From Kiritimatiellales bacterium (GTDB taxonomy: Bacteria > Verrucomicrobiota > Kiritimatiellia > Kiritimatiellales > Pontiellaceae), in contig JAUVCG010000003.1 in NCBI GenBank assembly GCA_030595785.1, positions 1 through 38,589 on the forward strand: a DNA stretch of 38,589 bases, written 5' to 3'. Positions 1-8,644 of the stretch are shown in pieces. The position numbers were made by a program, and so were the translations under genes. Numbering within the stretch: position 1 is the first letter of the stretch; every line of letters begins with the position of its first letter. The notes below the pieces were generated by a model. It searched no databases. It had not been told where the DNA came from and saw only the letters and a program-made list of their open reading frames with translations.

Positions 1-14
1 TTGTGTAAAATATT

Positions 15-86
15 CTCCCCCTCCTCCGGAGGAGGGGGAGGCGCTCCCTCCGGGAGCACCGACCGGAACGGCTCCCTTTGGGAGCC
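15..86. repeat. Three consecutive intergenic hairpins
   Basis: Perfect 26-nt palindrome CTCCCCCTCCTCC/GGAGGAGGGGGAG (15-40), then GCTCCC-TCC-GGGAGC (43-57) and GGCTCCC-TTT-GGGAGCC (70-86). Confidence 0.7.
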
Positions 87-167
87 TCGAACAGAACAAA
101 CAACAGAGCTAAAAGTGACAACTTAAAATCAGGACTGGACAAAAAGCCGCATTTATTGGTGAAAATA

Positions 168-209
168 CGCGTAAAAATAAAAACGGCGAACTCGCATTGA
201 GTTCGCCGT
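168..209 (-). terminator. Rho-independent terminator downstream of tRNA-Pro
   Basis: 11-bp stem ACGGCGAACTC-GCATT-GAGTTCGCCGT (183-209); on the minus strand it is followed by TTTTTATTTTTA. Confidence 0.8.
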
Positions 210-218
210 AAGAAAGAT

Positions 219-295
219 TGGTCGGGGTGGAGAGATTCGAACTCCCGACCTATTGCTCCCAAAGCAACCGCGCTACCAGACTGCGCTACACCCCG
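219..295 (-). tRNA. tRNA-Pro (anticodon UGG), 3' CCA encoded
   Basis: Reverse complement CGGGGTGTAGCGCAGTCTGGTAGCGCGGTTGCTTTGGGAGCAATAGGTCGGGAGTTCGAATCTCTCCACCCCGACCA: full cloverleaf, GTTCGAATC T-arm, anticodon loop TTTGGGA. Confidence 0.95.
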
Positions 296-305
296 TCTCC
301 AAAGA

Positions 306-1358
306 TTGGAAAGCGCGGAAATATCAATGATTCGCCCGGCAAAGGCAATTCCTTTTTCGAATATTCCTGAAACGGTTGCATCGGGAAAACGAACGGGTAT
401 GATGGAACCCACCATGGCTATGAGTATCAAGACTGTCAATGAACTGAATGAAGTGATCCGCAACGGAGATGTCCGCGAATATATCCGCCAGGAGGAAAAG
501 GCTAAAGGGCTGGAGGTGGAAAACATTGCTGCTGAAGTCGCAGAACAGAACCATCGTCTGAAATGGATCTGGCTGGCCGGGCCGTCGTCGGCCGGCAAGA
601 CCACATTCACACAACGGCTGGCGACCGCACTTGGAGCACAGGGCATTCCAACGCACCAGATCTCGCTGGACAACTATTTTGTCAATCGCGAGCTGACGCC
701 GAAAAACTCCAAGGGCGAACACGACTACGAACATCTCGAAGCCATCGACCTCCCCCTGTTGGAGCGTCATCTGGACAAACTGGAAAACGGCCACACCATC
801 GAGATGCCTCACTTTAAGTTTTTGCGTGGCCGCCGCGAGTTCCGGGGCGATATCATCAGCCTGGAATCGGATGAGCTCGCACTGATCGAGGGCATCCACG
901 GACTGAACCCGCGCATAACCTCGTTTGTCGATCCCTCCCACGCGCTGAAGATCTACATCGGAGCGCGCACCACGCTGATGCTCGACGACGACACGCGCAT
1001 TTCGAGCACCAATCACCGGATGATGCGCCGCATGATACGCGACCATAACTTCCGTGGAAACCCGGCGGAAAAAACCTTCAATCTCTGGCCGGCAGTACGG
1101 GCGGGTGAAGATAAATGGATCTTTCCGTTTCAGCCCCTGGCCGATCAGGAATACAACTCAGCGCTGGGGTATGAGATTTCCGTTCTCAAGCCGCTGGCGG
1201 AGCCGCTGATCCGCTCGCTCCCCGACCAGCACCCGGGGCACAAAAAAGCCCTGGAAATGCTGGAGTTCCTGAGCCATTTTGAACCCATCGACAAATTGCT
1301 CGTTCCGGAGGATTCCATCCTGCAGGAATTTATTGAATCGCCAGCGAAAAGCATGTAG
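306..1358 (+). CDS. Uridine kinase-like / phosphoribulokinase-uridine kinase family NTPase
   Basis: Walker A WLAGPSSAGKTTFTQRL, SLDNYFVNRELTPKNSKGEHDYEHLEAID and EGIHGLNP typical of the udk-like family. The true start may be an internal ATG at 399 or 402. Confidence 0.85.
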   Translation: MESAEISMIRPAKAIPFSNIPETVASGKRTGMMEPTMAMSIKTVNELNEVIRNGDVREYIRQEEKAKGLEVENIAAEVAEQNHRLKWIWLAGPSSAGKTTFTQRLATALGAQGIPTHQISLDNYFVNRELTPKNSKGEHDYEHLEAIDLPLLERHLDKLENGHTIEMPHFKFLRGRREFRGDIISLESDELALIEGIHGLNPRITSFVDPSHALKIYIGARTTLMLDDDTRISSTNHRMMRRMIRDHNFRGNPAEKTFNLWPAVRAGEDKWIFPFQPLADQEYNSALGYEISVLKPLAEPLIRSLPDQHPGHKKALEMLEFLSHFEPIDKLLVPEDSILQEFIESPAKSM

Positions 1359-1458
1359 TCCCGCCTTTCGGCGGCGTTCTTGATCGTCCTCGTCCCTCCT
1401 CCTCGTCCTCGGCAAACGGTCCGAGGACGAGAACGAGAACGAGCTCGAAGGACGCGGG

Positions 1459-1525
1459 CGAGGAATACAACTCGGCACTGGGCTATGAGGTTTCCGCCCT
1501 CAACCCGCTGGCGGCGCAGCCGCTT
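1459..1525 (+). pseudogene. Fragment of a second uridine-kinase-like gene
   Basis: GAGGAATACAACTCGGCACTGGGCTATGAGGTTTCCGCCCTCAACCCGCTGGCGG (EYNSALGYEVSALNPLA) closely matches 1146-1205 (EYNSALGYEISVLKPLA). Confidence 0.75.
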
Positions 1526-1596
1526 TGGTGTGCGCAGACCCACTTCGCGAAGCGAATGATAATTTGCGAATTATGGCAACTGGATCAAGAAGTGAA

Positions 1597-1615
1597 GCGG
1601 GGTCAACGACCCCGC
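1597..1615. repeat. GCGGGGTC-AAC-GACCCCGC hairpin
   Basis: Perfect 8-bp inverted repeat between the kinase fragment and the 3' end of lpxA. Confidence 0.6.
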
Positions 1616-1640
1616 CTACAACGCTCCCCACTATTGCGAT

Positions 1641-2414
1641 TTATCGGGTGATGCCCTTTTCGGAGGCGCGGCAAAATTCGAGTAGATGCTTTACTTCAGG
1701 CGTCTGCTCCACCTCGGTCTCGATTTTGTCGAGAGCTTCGGCAACGGGCGCATCCTGGCGGTAGATGATGCGGTAGGCTTCCTTGATCGCTTTGCGTCCG
1801 GCCTCGTCAACCCCGCGGCGCTCCATGCCGATCCGGTTGAAGCTGCGCACTTCGAGCGGGTCGCCATGGGCAATCATGTAGGGCGGAAGATCCTTTGAGA
1901 CCTTTGAGACTCCGCCCACGAAGGCCATGGTTCCTACGCGCAGGAACTGGACGATCCCGACCAACCCTTCGATGGTGGCCATGTCTTCGATCGTCACGTG
2001 CCCGGCGATCTGGCAGGCGTTGGCAATGATGACCTGGTTCCCGATGTGGCAGCAGTGCGCGATGTGCGTATAGGCCATGAGCAGGCAGTTATCGCCCACG
2101 ATTGTGAAGTCACCCTCGTTGGTTGCGGAGTTGACCGTGACGTATTCGCGAATGGTATTATTATCGCCGATCTTCACGCCCGGGTAGCCGCCCTTGAACT
2201 TGAGATCCTGCGTTCGCCCGCCGAGCACGGCGAACGGAGAGACGCGGTTTCCGGCACCCAGGATCGTGTTGCCTTCAATAACCACGTGAGATATCAGCTC
2301 GGTGCCGCTGCCAATAACGGCCTGGGCACTGACGGTGCAGTAGGGACCGATAATGGCGTCATCAGCGATCTGTGCGCCATCGGCCACAATGGCTGTTGGG
2401 TGAATATCTGCCAT
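1641..2414 (-). CDS. lpxA: Acyl-ACP--UDP-N-acetylglucosamine O-acyltransferase
   Basis: Left-handed beta-helix hexapeptides; IHPTAIV, YTHIAHCCHIGN, AGHVTIED, LPPYMIAHGDP, GMERRG. Start taken at MADIHPTA rather than the upstream ORF start. Confidence 0.93.
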   Translation of the reverse strand: MADIHPTAIVADGAQIADDAIIGPYCTVSAQAVIGSGTELISHVVIEGNTILGAGNRVSPFAVLGGRTQDLKFKGGYPGVKIGDNNTIREYVTVNSATNEGDFTIVGDNCLLMAYTHIAHCCHIGNQVIIANACQIAGHVTIEDMATIEGLVGIVQFLRVGTMAFVGGVSKVSKDLPPYMIAHGDPLEVRSFNRIGMERRGVDEAGRKAIKEAYRIIYRQDAPVAEALDKIETEVEQTPEVKHLLEFCRASEKGITR

Positions 2415-2418
2415 GGGA

Positions 2419-2856
2419 TTACTCTGCTCCGTAACCAAAGGTCAGTTCGCCTTCACTTACAAGATCCTCACCGACATAGGCTTTACCCTGAACCGTTGCT
2501 ATGCGCGAACGCAAGCGTATAGGCTCCACTTCAATGCGGAGCTGGTCACCAGGAATGACCATTTTGCGAAACTTCACATTGTTCATCGAAACGAAATAGG
2601 CGGTTTTCCCCTGATTTCCGATACGAGAATTGAGCATCACGCCGGCAACCTGAGCCATTGCTTCCATTTGCAGAACGCCCGGCATAACCGGATTGCCGGG
2701 GAAATGCCCCTGGAAATGCAGTTCGTTATTCGTGACGTTTTTGATTCCAACGACGCGACCTGTTTCCATATTCAACTCAATAATCCGATCAACCATCTGG
2801 AATGGGTAGCGGTGCGGCAGAATTTCCATAATTTCGGTGACTTCCATAACTGACAT
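2419..2856 (-). CDS. fabZ: 3-hydroxyacyl-ACP dehydratase
   Basis: ILPHRYPFQMVDRI and HFQGHFPGNPVMPGVLQMEAMAQ FabZ hot-dog signatures. Confidence 0.95.
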   Translation of the reverse strand: MSVMEVTEIMEILPHRYPFQMVDRIIELNMETGRVVGIKNVTNNELHFQGHFPGNPVMPGVLQMEAMAQVAGVMLNSRIGNQGKTAYFVSMNNVKFRKMVIPGDQLRIEVEPIRLRSRIATVQGKAYVGEDLVSEGELTFGYGAE

Positions 2857-2893
2857 ATCTCTTCTCCTTTAGTGATAAATAAGCGCGCGCAAG

Positions 2894-3298
2894 CTAAGGC
2901 TTCTCCGCGCTCTGTTCAATATTATTCTGTTTGGCCACGAGTTTATCGAGTTCCGGACAGCCTTCCCGGACGCTCCAGGCAAACGGAAAAGAACGGCACT
3001 GCTCCGGCCGCGCTTCATAGATCCTGCAGCGATTCCCCTCAAGAAACGAACAACTCCCATCGGACTCGTCGATCAACGCCAACTGGATCCGATTGGGAGC
3101 CAAACGGGTGTGCCAGTCGATGAATTCCTGCTCCGACAGCCCAAGCCAGACCGCCATGGACGCACTGTCCCGGCTGGTCAGCAGCACGGAGCCTGTCCAG
3201 CGGCAGCATGTCCCGCAACCCGCGCATTTAAAGTCCTTTAAAACATCCGAATCCATCATTTTGACCAATCCATTAAGCGCGTCCGAATTCGTTGACAT
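2894..3298 (-). CDS. YkgJ-like cysteine-cluster protein (UPF0153-like)
   Basis: FKCAGCGTCCRWTGSVLLT, CSFLEGNRCRIYEARPEQCRSFPF cysteine pattern. Start taken at MSTNSDAL. Confidence 0.8.
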   Translation of the reverse strand: MSTNSDALNGLVKMMDSDVLKDFKCAGCGTCCRWTGSVLLTSRDSASMAVWLGLSEQEFIDWHTRLAPNRIQLALIDESDGSCSFLEGNRCRIYEARPEQCRSFPFAWSVREGCPELDKLVAKQNNIEQSAEKP

Positions 3299-3390
3299 TC
3301 GTCCATAATAAAGACAGTATGCTCTCTTTACATCCATTTACGGTAAGTGCGGTGTGTATTAGAGCAACCTCGAAGAAAGGATCAAGAGAG

Positions 3391-4467
3391 ATGTTTAACA
3401 AATTGGCAAAAACAACATTTTTGATGGCACTTGTTGCCGCCGCATTGGTATTCACCGGATGCGATGAAGAGGAAATCGCAGAAGCCCCAGCTGCGGAACA
3501 AGTCGATCTGGCTCAAACCGAAGACCTTTTTGCACAACCTGTACAGCCGAACCCGCTGACCACCGATCCCAACGCGGTAGTCGTTCGTGTAAACGGAGAA
3601 GAGATCACCCGTGGCGAGATCCAGGAGGTCATGGACGCAGCTATGCGACAGGCTGGAGGGCAGGTTCCTCCGCAGCAGCTCCAGCAAATGCAGGCCCAGA
3701 TGTACCAGCGCATCAGGGATGACTTAATCACAAAAAAACTGATGGATGCCGCCATCGCCGCAGCTAACGTGGTTGTCAGCGAGGAAGATCTCGCCGCCGC
3801 CATGGACGATATCCGCTCCAATGTGCCACCGGGACAGGATCTCGAAACGTCGCTCGCCGCAGCAGGAACCACCCTTGAAGAGCTGACCGCAAACGTCAAA
3901 GAACAGCTGGCAACCCGTCAGTTCCTTGAAAGCAAAACGGAAGGCATTACGGAGGCTACCGAGGCCGAAGCCCGGGAATTCTACGACGCCAACCCTGACC
4001 GCTTCAAGAAGCCGGAAAGCGTTACAGCCAGCCACATCCTCATCACGACCGCCGAGACTGACACCGAGGAAGCCAAAGCCGAAAAGAAGGCGAACCTTGA
4101 AAAGATCCGGACTGATATCAATGCCGGAACCGTCACCTTCGAGGATGCGGCCACAGCCAACTCGGATTGCCCCAGTAAAGCACAGGGCGGATCGCTCGGC
4201 ACTTTCGGCAAGGGCCAGATGGTTCCGGAATTTGAGATCGCAGCCTTCACTCAGGATATCGACGAAGTCGGCGACGTTGTTGAAACCCAGTTCGGCTACC
4301 ACATCATCAAAGTATCCAAACGTGATGAAGCAGGCGTTGTAAGCTTCGAAGAATCCGAAGAGCAAATCATGGCCTTCCTCACGGGCCAGAAGAAGCAAGA
4401 GGCCGTCACTGCATTCATCAAGAGCTTGCGCGACAGCGCCACTATCGAGGTGGTTTCCGAACAGTAA
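3391..4467 (+). CDS. Parvulin-type peptidyl-prolyl isomerase lipoprotein (SurA/PrsA-like)
   Basis: Lipobox-like LVFTGC after a hydrophobic signal; rotamase core ASHILITTAETDTEEAKAEKKA...SDCPSKAQGGSLGTFGKGQMVPEFE...VETQFGYHIIKV. Confidence 0.9.
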   Translation: MFNKLAKTTFLMALVAAALVFTGCDEEEIAEAPAAEQVDLAQTEDLFAQPVQPNPLTTDPNAVVVRVNGEEITRGEIQEVMDAAMRQAGGQVPPQQLQQMQAQMYQRIRDDLITKKLMDAAIAAANVVVSEEDLAAAMDDIRSNVPPGQDLETSLAAAGTTLEELTANVKEQLATRQFLESKTEGITEATEAEAREFYDANPDRFKKPESVTASHILITTAETDTEEAKAEKKANLEKIRTDINAGTVTFEDAATANSDCPSKAQGGSLGTFGKGQMVPEFEIAAFTQDIDEVGDVVETQFGYHIIKVSKRDEAGVVSFEESEEQIMAFLTGQKKQEAVTAFIKSLRDSATIEVVSEQ

Positions 4468-4494
4468 CCAGAAGACGGAATTTCCGCCTTATAG

Positions 4495-4524
4495 CACCCC
4501 TCCCAACCCGAGGGGTGTTTTTTT
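4495..4524 (+). terminator. Rho-independent terminator of the PPIase gene
   Basis: CACCCCTC-CCAACCC-GAGGGGTG followed by TTTTTTT. Confidence 0.9.
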
Positions 4525-4792
4525 GGTTCAAGTCACGAAGACACTTCCTTTAGCGTAAATTGCGCGCGTACCTGGTATATCCGCAAATAGAGAGGTGATG
4601 TTGTACATCCGGGCCTGGGACATGTAGACAGCTATTCGATTGTTTTGGCTCGAAGCCCAACTCCTTCGAGCACGACCTTGTCTCTTCAGGGCGTTCACCA
4701 AATTCCGGAACCCAGCTCAATTCTGCTGATGGGTATGTCCGGTGGACTCATCGGCTTCATCAGACGTCTGAGAATGTAGACCCCGCGCATCT

Positions 4793-4852
4793 ATCCTTCT
4801 CATCCTCGTTCTCGATGCTCTGCATGTCCGAGGACGAGGGAGGAGGACGAAA
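4793..4852. repeat. CCTCGTCCTCG/GAGGACGAG-type dispersed repeat
   Basis: CTCATCCTCGTTCTCG...CCGAGGACGAGGGAGGAGGACGA is related in inverted orientation to 1388-1450 (CTCGTCCCTCCTCCTCGTCCTCGG...CCGAGGACGAGAACGAG). Confidence 0.6.
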
Positions 4853-4886
4853 GACGATCTATTACGTTCCCCTCCCCCAACTCTCA

Positions 4887-5336
4887 TTAATCTCCGCGCA
4901 TCAACTCCACAACCTCGGCTGCGTTTTCGGCGTTGATGAGCGCTCTGCAAAATGCCTTGGACTGGGCCAGCTTGGCAATCTCGGCCAAAGCCTGCACGTG
5001 GGGTCCTGCCTTGTCTGGAGGAGCCACCAGCAGGAAAAAGAGTTTGGTGGGATTCCCGTCCAATGCATTAAAATCGATTCCGGCGGGGGCAATGCCGATG
5101 GCCATCTTCAAGCTGTCCACGGAAGCGGACTTTGCGTGCGGCACAGCAATCCCTCCCTCCAGCCCGGTACTCATTTGATCCTCACGCTCCTGCACAGCAC
5201 TCAGGACAGAGTCAAAGTTATCGATACGACCTGCATCCATCAATATCTGCACCAATTCCCGCAAAACGTCCGGCTTGTCCTGCGACGTTAATGGTGTTTT
5301 CACAATTTCTTCTGCCATCAATTCAATGACTGCCAT
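4887..5336 (-). CDS. ptsN: PTS IIA-like nitrogen-regulatory protein
   Basis: REDQMSTGLEGGIAVPHAKSASVDSLKMAIGI (active-site PHAK) and FFLLVAPPDKAGPHVQALAEIAKL. Confidence 0.88.
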   Translation of the reverse strand: MAVIELMAEEIVKTPLTSQDKPDVLRELVQILMDAGRIDNFDSVLSAVQEREDQMSTGLEGGIAVPHAKSASVDSLKMAIGIAPAGIDFNALDGNPTKLFFLLVAPPDKAGPHVQALAEIAKLAQSKAFCRALINAENAAEVVELMRGD

Positions 5337-5379
5337 GGGTAAATCTCCTTAGTTCCTTACACACACTTCCTGCCGGTTT

Positions 5380-5490
<111 letters not shown>

Positions 5491-5497
5491 ACTCATC

Positions 5498-5983
5498 TTA
5501 AACCAACGCTTCATACCTATCATAAACGGCATCTTCATCCTTCACGATCAGCACCGAGCAGGGTACGGAACGCATGGCCCGTTCAGATTCGTCGTAGAAT
5601 TCGTCACGACGGCTGCGGATGCGGGACAACTCACCCATCACCAGAAGATCCACTCCCTCGTCCTTGACCAGCTTGTCGATCTCCTTGTGCACACTGCCTC
5701 GAGCGCTGTGCTTCGAAATAGATATCCCCTTTTTGAGGGCCAACTCATTGACATAGTTCAAATAGCGCTCGGCATCCGCTTCCATATCGCGTTCGTACTC
5801 GACCTGTTCGTTCTGCAAAAAGATCTGGGCTTTGAGCAGATCTTCCATCGCCCTCGTATTAATCACATACAGTGCCAGCAATTCCGCCCGGGAATCAGAC
5901 GCCAGACAGATAGCATACTGCGCTGCGGTAACGGATTGTTCCGTGCCGTCGATATAAACCAGTATTTTATTAGCGGTACTCAC
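5498..5983 (-). CDS. Universal stress protein (UspA family)
   Basis: KILVYIDGTEQSVTAAQYAICLA...DLLVMGELSR...VPCSVLIVKDED. Confidence 0.9.
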   Translation of the reverse strand: MSTANKILVYIDGTEQSVTAAQYAICLASDSRAELLALYVINTRAMEDLLKAQIFLQNEQVEYERDMEADAERYLNYVNELALKKGISISKHSARGSVHKEIDKLVKDEGVDLLVMGELSRIRSRRDEFYDESERAMRSVPCSVLIVKDEDAVYDRYEALV

Positions 5984-6029
5984 GATGTTCCTCCACCGTT
6001 ACCTTACACTCACGCTTCTTGCCATGTTG

Positions 6030-6190
6030 CGTTCTATAAGCATGCAACCTTAAAAGGTTGGCAATGCATTGCCGATTTCCGATTTTTGATTTCCGATTTG
6101 CGGAACTCAGTCGGCGTTGGCCTCTTTCCAGCAAAGGCGTCGCAGACCCGAAAATCGGAAATCAAAAATTAAAAATATGCGGCGAAGCAG
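6030..6190. repeat. Mosaic intergenic repeat, copy 2
   Basis: GCATGCAACCTTAAAAGGTTGGCAATGCATTGCCGATTTCCG...GCGGAACTCAGTCGGCGTTGGCCTCTTTCCAGCAAAGGCGTCGCAGACCCGAAAATCGGAAATC. Confidence 0.8.
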
Positions 6191-6192
6191 CG

Positions 6193-6822
6193 TCATGCCT
6201 TTTTCTTCTCCAGGTTTTCCTTAACCATCTTCATGAGGACAAACATATCCCGCTCATTCTCTTCCAGTCGGCTCTGGATATACTGCACGGTATCCTGCAG
6301 GTCGGGGATTGCAATCTTTTCCAAGGCATTGACCTTCCGGATCGTCTTCTTGACTTCATTGGCCAAGCGCAATACTGAGATCCTCAACTCAGCCAGCTTG
6401 CCAAGTATCTTAAGAGCTTCTTTGAATGACTGCAACGAATTATCGATCCAGAAGCTGGTTCCGGCCGGGCTGTAGTACGGAGCCTGCTCCTTGAATTCCG
6501 TGGTGATAACGGGCAGGGAGACGCCCATCACCCGGCGCGAGCCCACCTTGATGTCCGTCGAGATATTCACGGCACCGGTCAGGTACTGGACCTTAAGTTT
6601 GCCCATGTCCAGCACCGCTGCCTGCAAGGCCTCGTAGGCCTTGGCCAGGGCATTCTCCACGCGGCTTTGATAATCTGCGGTCTGATCCACCAGGGCCAGC
6701 AACTCAATGATCAGGATATTCCGCTTCTGGTCAAGCAGTTCATAGCCCTGCTGCGCAAACTTGAGGTCGTTCTTCAAGTTCAACAGATTTGTTTTGGTTG
6801 GAGCGTAGTTTAACTGAGCCAT
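6193..6822 (-). CDS. atpD: V-type ATP synthase subunit D
   Basis: APTKTNLLNLKNDLKFAQQGYELLDQKRNILIIEL N-terminal signature and position after subunit B. Confidence 0.93.
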   Translation of the reverse strand: MAQLNYAPTKTNLLNLKNDLKFAQQGYELLDQKRNILIIELLALVDQTADYQSRVENALAKAYEALQAAVLDMGKLKVQYLTGAVNISTDIKVGSRRVMGVSLPVITTEFKEQAPYYSPAGTSFWIDNSLQSFKEALKILGKLAELRISVLRLANEVKKTIRKVNALEKIAIPDLQDTVQYIQSRLEENERDMFVLMKMVKENLEKKKA

Positions 6823-6854
6823 TAGTTCCTTCCATTCACACTTCTATCCATTTT

Positions 6855-7083
6855 ACGTTCCATAACCATGCAACCTCCGTAGGTTGGCAATGCATTGCCG
6901 ATTGCCGATTTTTGATGAACCACTCCCGATGGTCGTTATTTCCCTTCGGTAAATTATCTTTCCGCTTCGCTCCAAGGGCCGATTTGCGGAACTCAATCGG
7001 CGTTGGCCTTTTTCCAGCAAAGGCGTCGCTGACCCGAAAATCGGCAATCGGAAATCTAAAATCAAAGATCTGCTGCGAAGCCG
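6855..7083. repeat. Mosaic intergenic repeat, copy 3
   Basis: CCATGCAACCTCCGTAGGTTGGCAATGCATTGCCGATTGCCGATT...GCGGAACTCAATCGGCGTTGGCCTTTTTCCAGCAAAGGCGTCGCTGACCCGAAAATCGGCAATCGG. Confidence 0.8.
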
Positions 7084-7085
7084 CA

Positions 7086-8489
7086 TTAGCCGCCATAGTA
7101 CTTTTCGATCTCTTCTTCGGTAATCCGGTGAAGTTCCTCCACGGGCAGGGAGCGTAGAACGTCCCAGCCAATATCGAGGGTTTCCTCGATGCTGCGCTCC
7201 TCGTCCTGGCGTTGGGAGACAAACTTTTGCTCAAAGTGTTTGCCGAACTCCAGGTAATCGTGATCCAGCGGAGTAAGTTCCTCCTCGCCGATCACAGAGG
7301 CCAGGTTGCGCACATCCTTCACATAGCTGTACGCGGCGAAGAGCTGGCTGGCCAGATGCGGGTGGTCCTCACGCGTCATACCTTCGCCGATCCCGTCTTT
7401 CATCAGGCGCGACAGCGACGGCAAACCCGCAACCGGCGGATAGATTCCTCGTCCGTCCATCTCCCGTTCGAATACGATCTGGCCTTCGGTGATATATCCG
7501 GAAAGATCAGGGATCGGATGCGAAATATCATCATTGGGCATGGTCAGGATCGGCAAGGAAGTAATTGATCCCGCCTTACCCTTGATCATGCCCGACCGCT
7601 CATAGAGTTCAGCCAAGTCCGAATAGAGATAACCCGGATAGCCCTTGCGCGAAGGAATTTCGCCACGAATCGTGGAGATTTCCCGCAACGACTCGCAGTA
7701 GTTGGTCATGTCGGTCATAACCACCAGAACGTGCATATCCTCATTGAAGGCCAGATGCTCTGCCAGGGTCAGGGCTGTGCGCGGCGTTATCAGCCGCTCG
7801 ATCGAGGGATCGTCGGCCAGCGACAGGAACAGTGCCACATTGTCCAGCACACCGCTCTCTTCAAAGGAACGGATAAAGAAACGCGCCACATCGTGCTTAA
7901 CTCCCATGGCCGCAAAAACCACGGCAAATTCGGTTTGGGTGCCGCGGATCTTGGCCTGGCGCGCTATCTGGGCCGCCAGTTCGTTATGGGGAAGACCATT
8001 GCCCGAAAAAATCGGTAATTTTTGGCCACGGATCAGGGTGTTCATACCATCGATCACAGAGATGCCGGTCTGGATGAAGTCACGTGGATACTGGCGTGCG
8101 ATGGGATTGATGGCCATGCCGTTGATATCCAAAGCCAGATCGCCGCGCTGGGGGGGACCACCGTCAATGGGTTGGCCCAGCCCGTTGAATACGCGGCCCA
8201 ACATCTCCTTGGACACGGGCAGATTCAAAGGCTCCCCGCAAAAACGCATGCGCGTATCGGGCAGGGTCAGCCCGGCGGTTCCTTCAAAAACCTGTACCAC
8301 CACGGCATCGGTTGAGGATTCGAGGACAATGCCCAGACGCATCTGGCCGTCCTTGTCCACACACTCGATCAACTCCCGGTAGCCCACCGGATGGGTATTC
8401 TTCACAAAGATCAAGGGTCCGTCTATTCGGTCTACACCAACGTATTCACGGCCGGCCAACAGGTGCCTGTTTTCTTTTGCTGATTCCAT
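7086..8489 (-). CDS. atpB: V-type ATP synthase subunit B
   Basis: [78 protein letters not shown]. Confidence 0.97.
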   Translation of the reverse strand: MESAKENRHLLAGREYVGVDRIDGPLIFVKNTHPVGYRELIECVDKDGQMRLGIVLESSTDAVVVQVFEGTAGLTLPDTRMRFCGEPLNLPVSKEMLGRVFNGLGQPIDGGPPQRGDLALDINGMAINPIARQYPRDFIQTGISVIDGMNTLIRGQKLPIFSGNGLPHNELAAQIARQAKIRGTQTEFAVVFAAMGVKHDVARFFIRSFEESGVLDNVALFLSLADDPSIERLITPRTALTLAEHLAFNEDMHVLVVMTDMTNYCESLREISTIRGEIPSRKGYPGYLYSDLAELYERSGMIKGKAGSITSLPILTMPNDDISHPIPDLSGYITEGQIVFEREMDGRGIYPPVAGLPSLSRLMKDGIGEGMTREDHPHLASQLFAAYSYVKDVRNLASVIGEEELTPLDHDYLEFGKHFEQKFVSQRQDEERSIEETLDIGWDVLRSLPVEELHRITEEEIEKYYGG

Positions 8490-8503
8490 CTTCTATCCTT
8501 AGA

Positions 8504-8605
8504 GGAACTTCCCGGGGAAGTTCCGGTTCATGGTTGTTTGTTGCTGGTTGATGGGCATGCGGCGGTTGTCGCAATAACCATCAATCAACAACCTATCAAC
8601 TGCCT
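8504..8605. repeat. Intergenic inverted repeats between subunit A and B genes
   Basis: GGAACTTCCC-G-GGGAAGTTCC (8504-8524), and GGTTGTTTGTTGCTGGTTGATGG facing CCATCAATCAACAACC (about 8532-8600). Confidence 0.65.
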
Positions 8606-8644
8606 CGGCCAAACCAAAGGTTTGTACGAGGCCTCTTTTTTCCC

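Noticed and set aside
1158-1543. Minus-strand ORFs over the kinase 3' end
   Set aside because: Arg/Ser-rich low-complexity translation of the GA/CT repeat; antisense to the kinase.
4717-5291. ORFs in the PPIase-ptsN gap (77 aa minus, 158 aa plus)
   Set aside because: No motifs; overlap a low-complexity repeat or antisense to ptsN.
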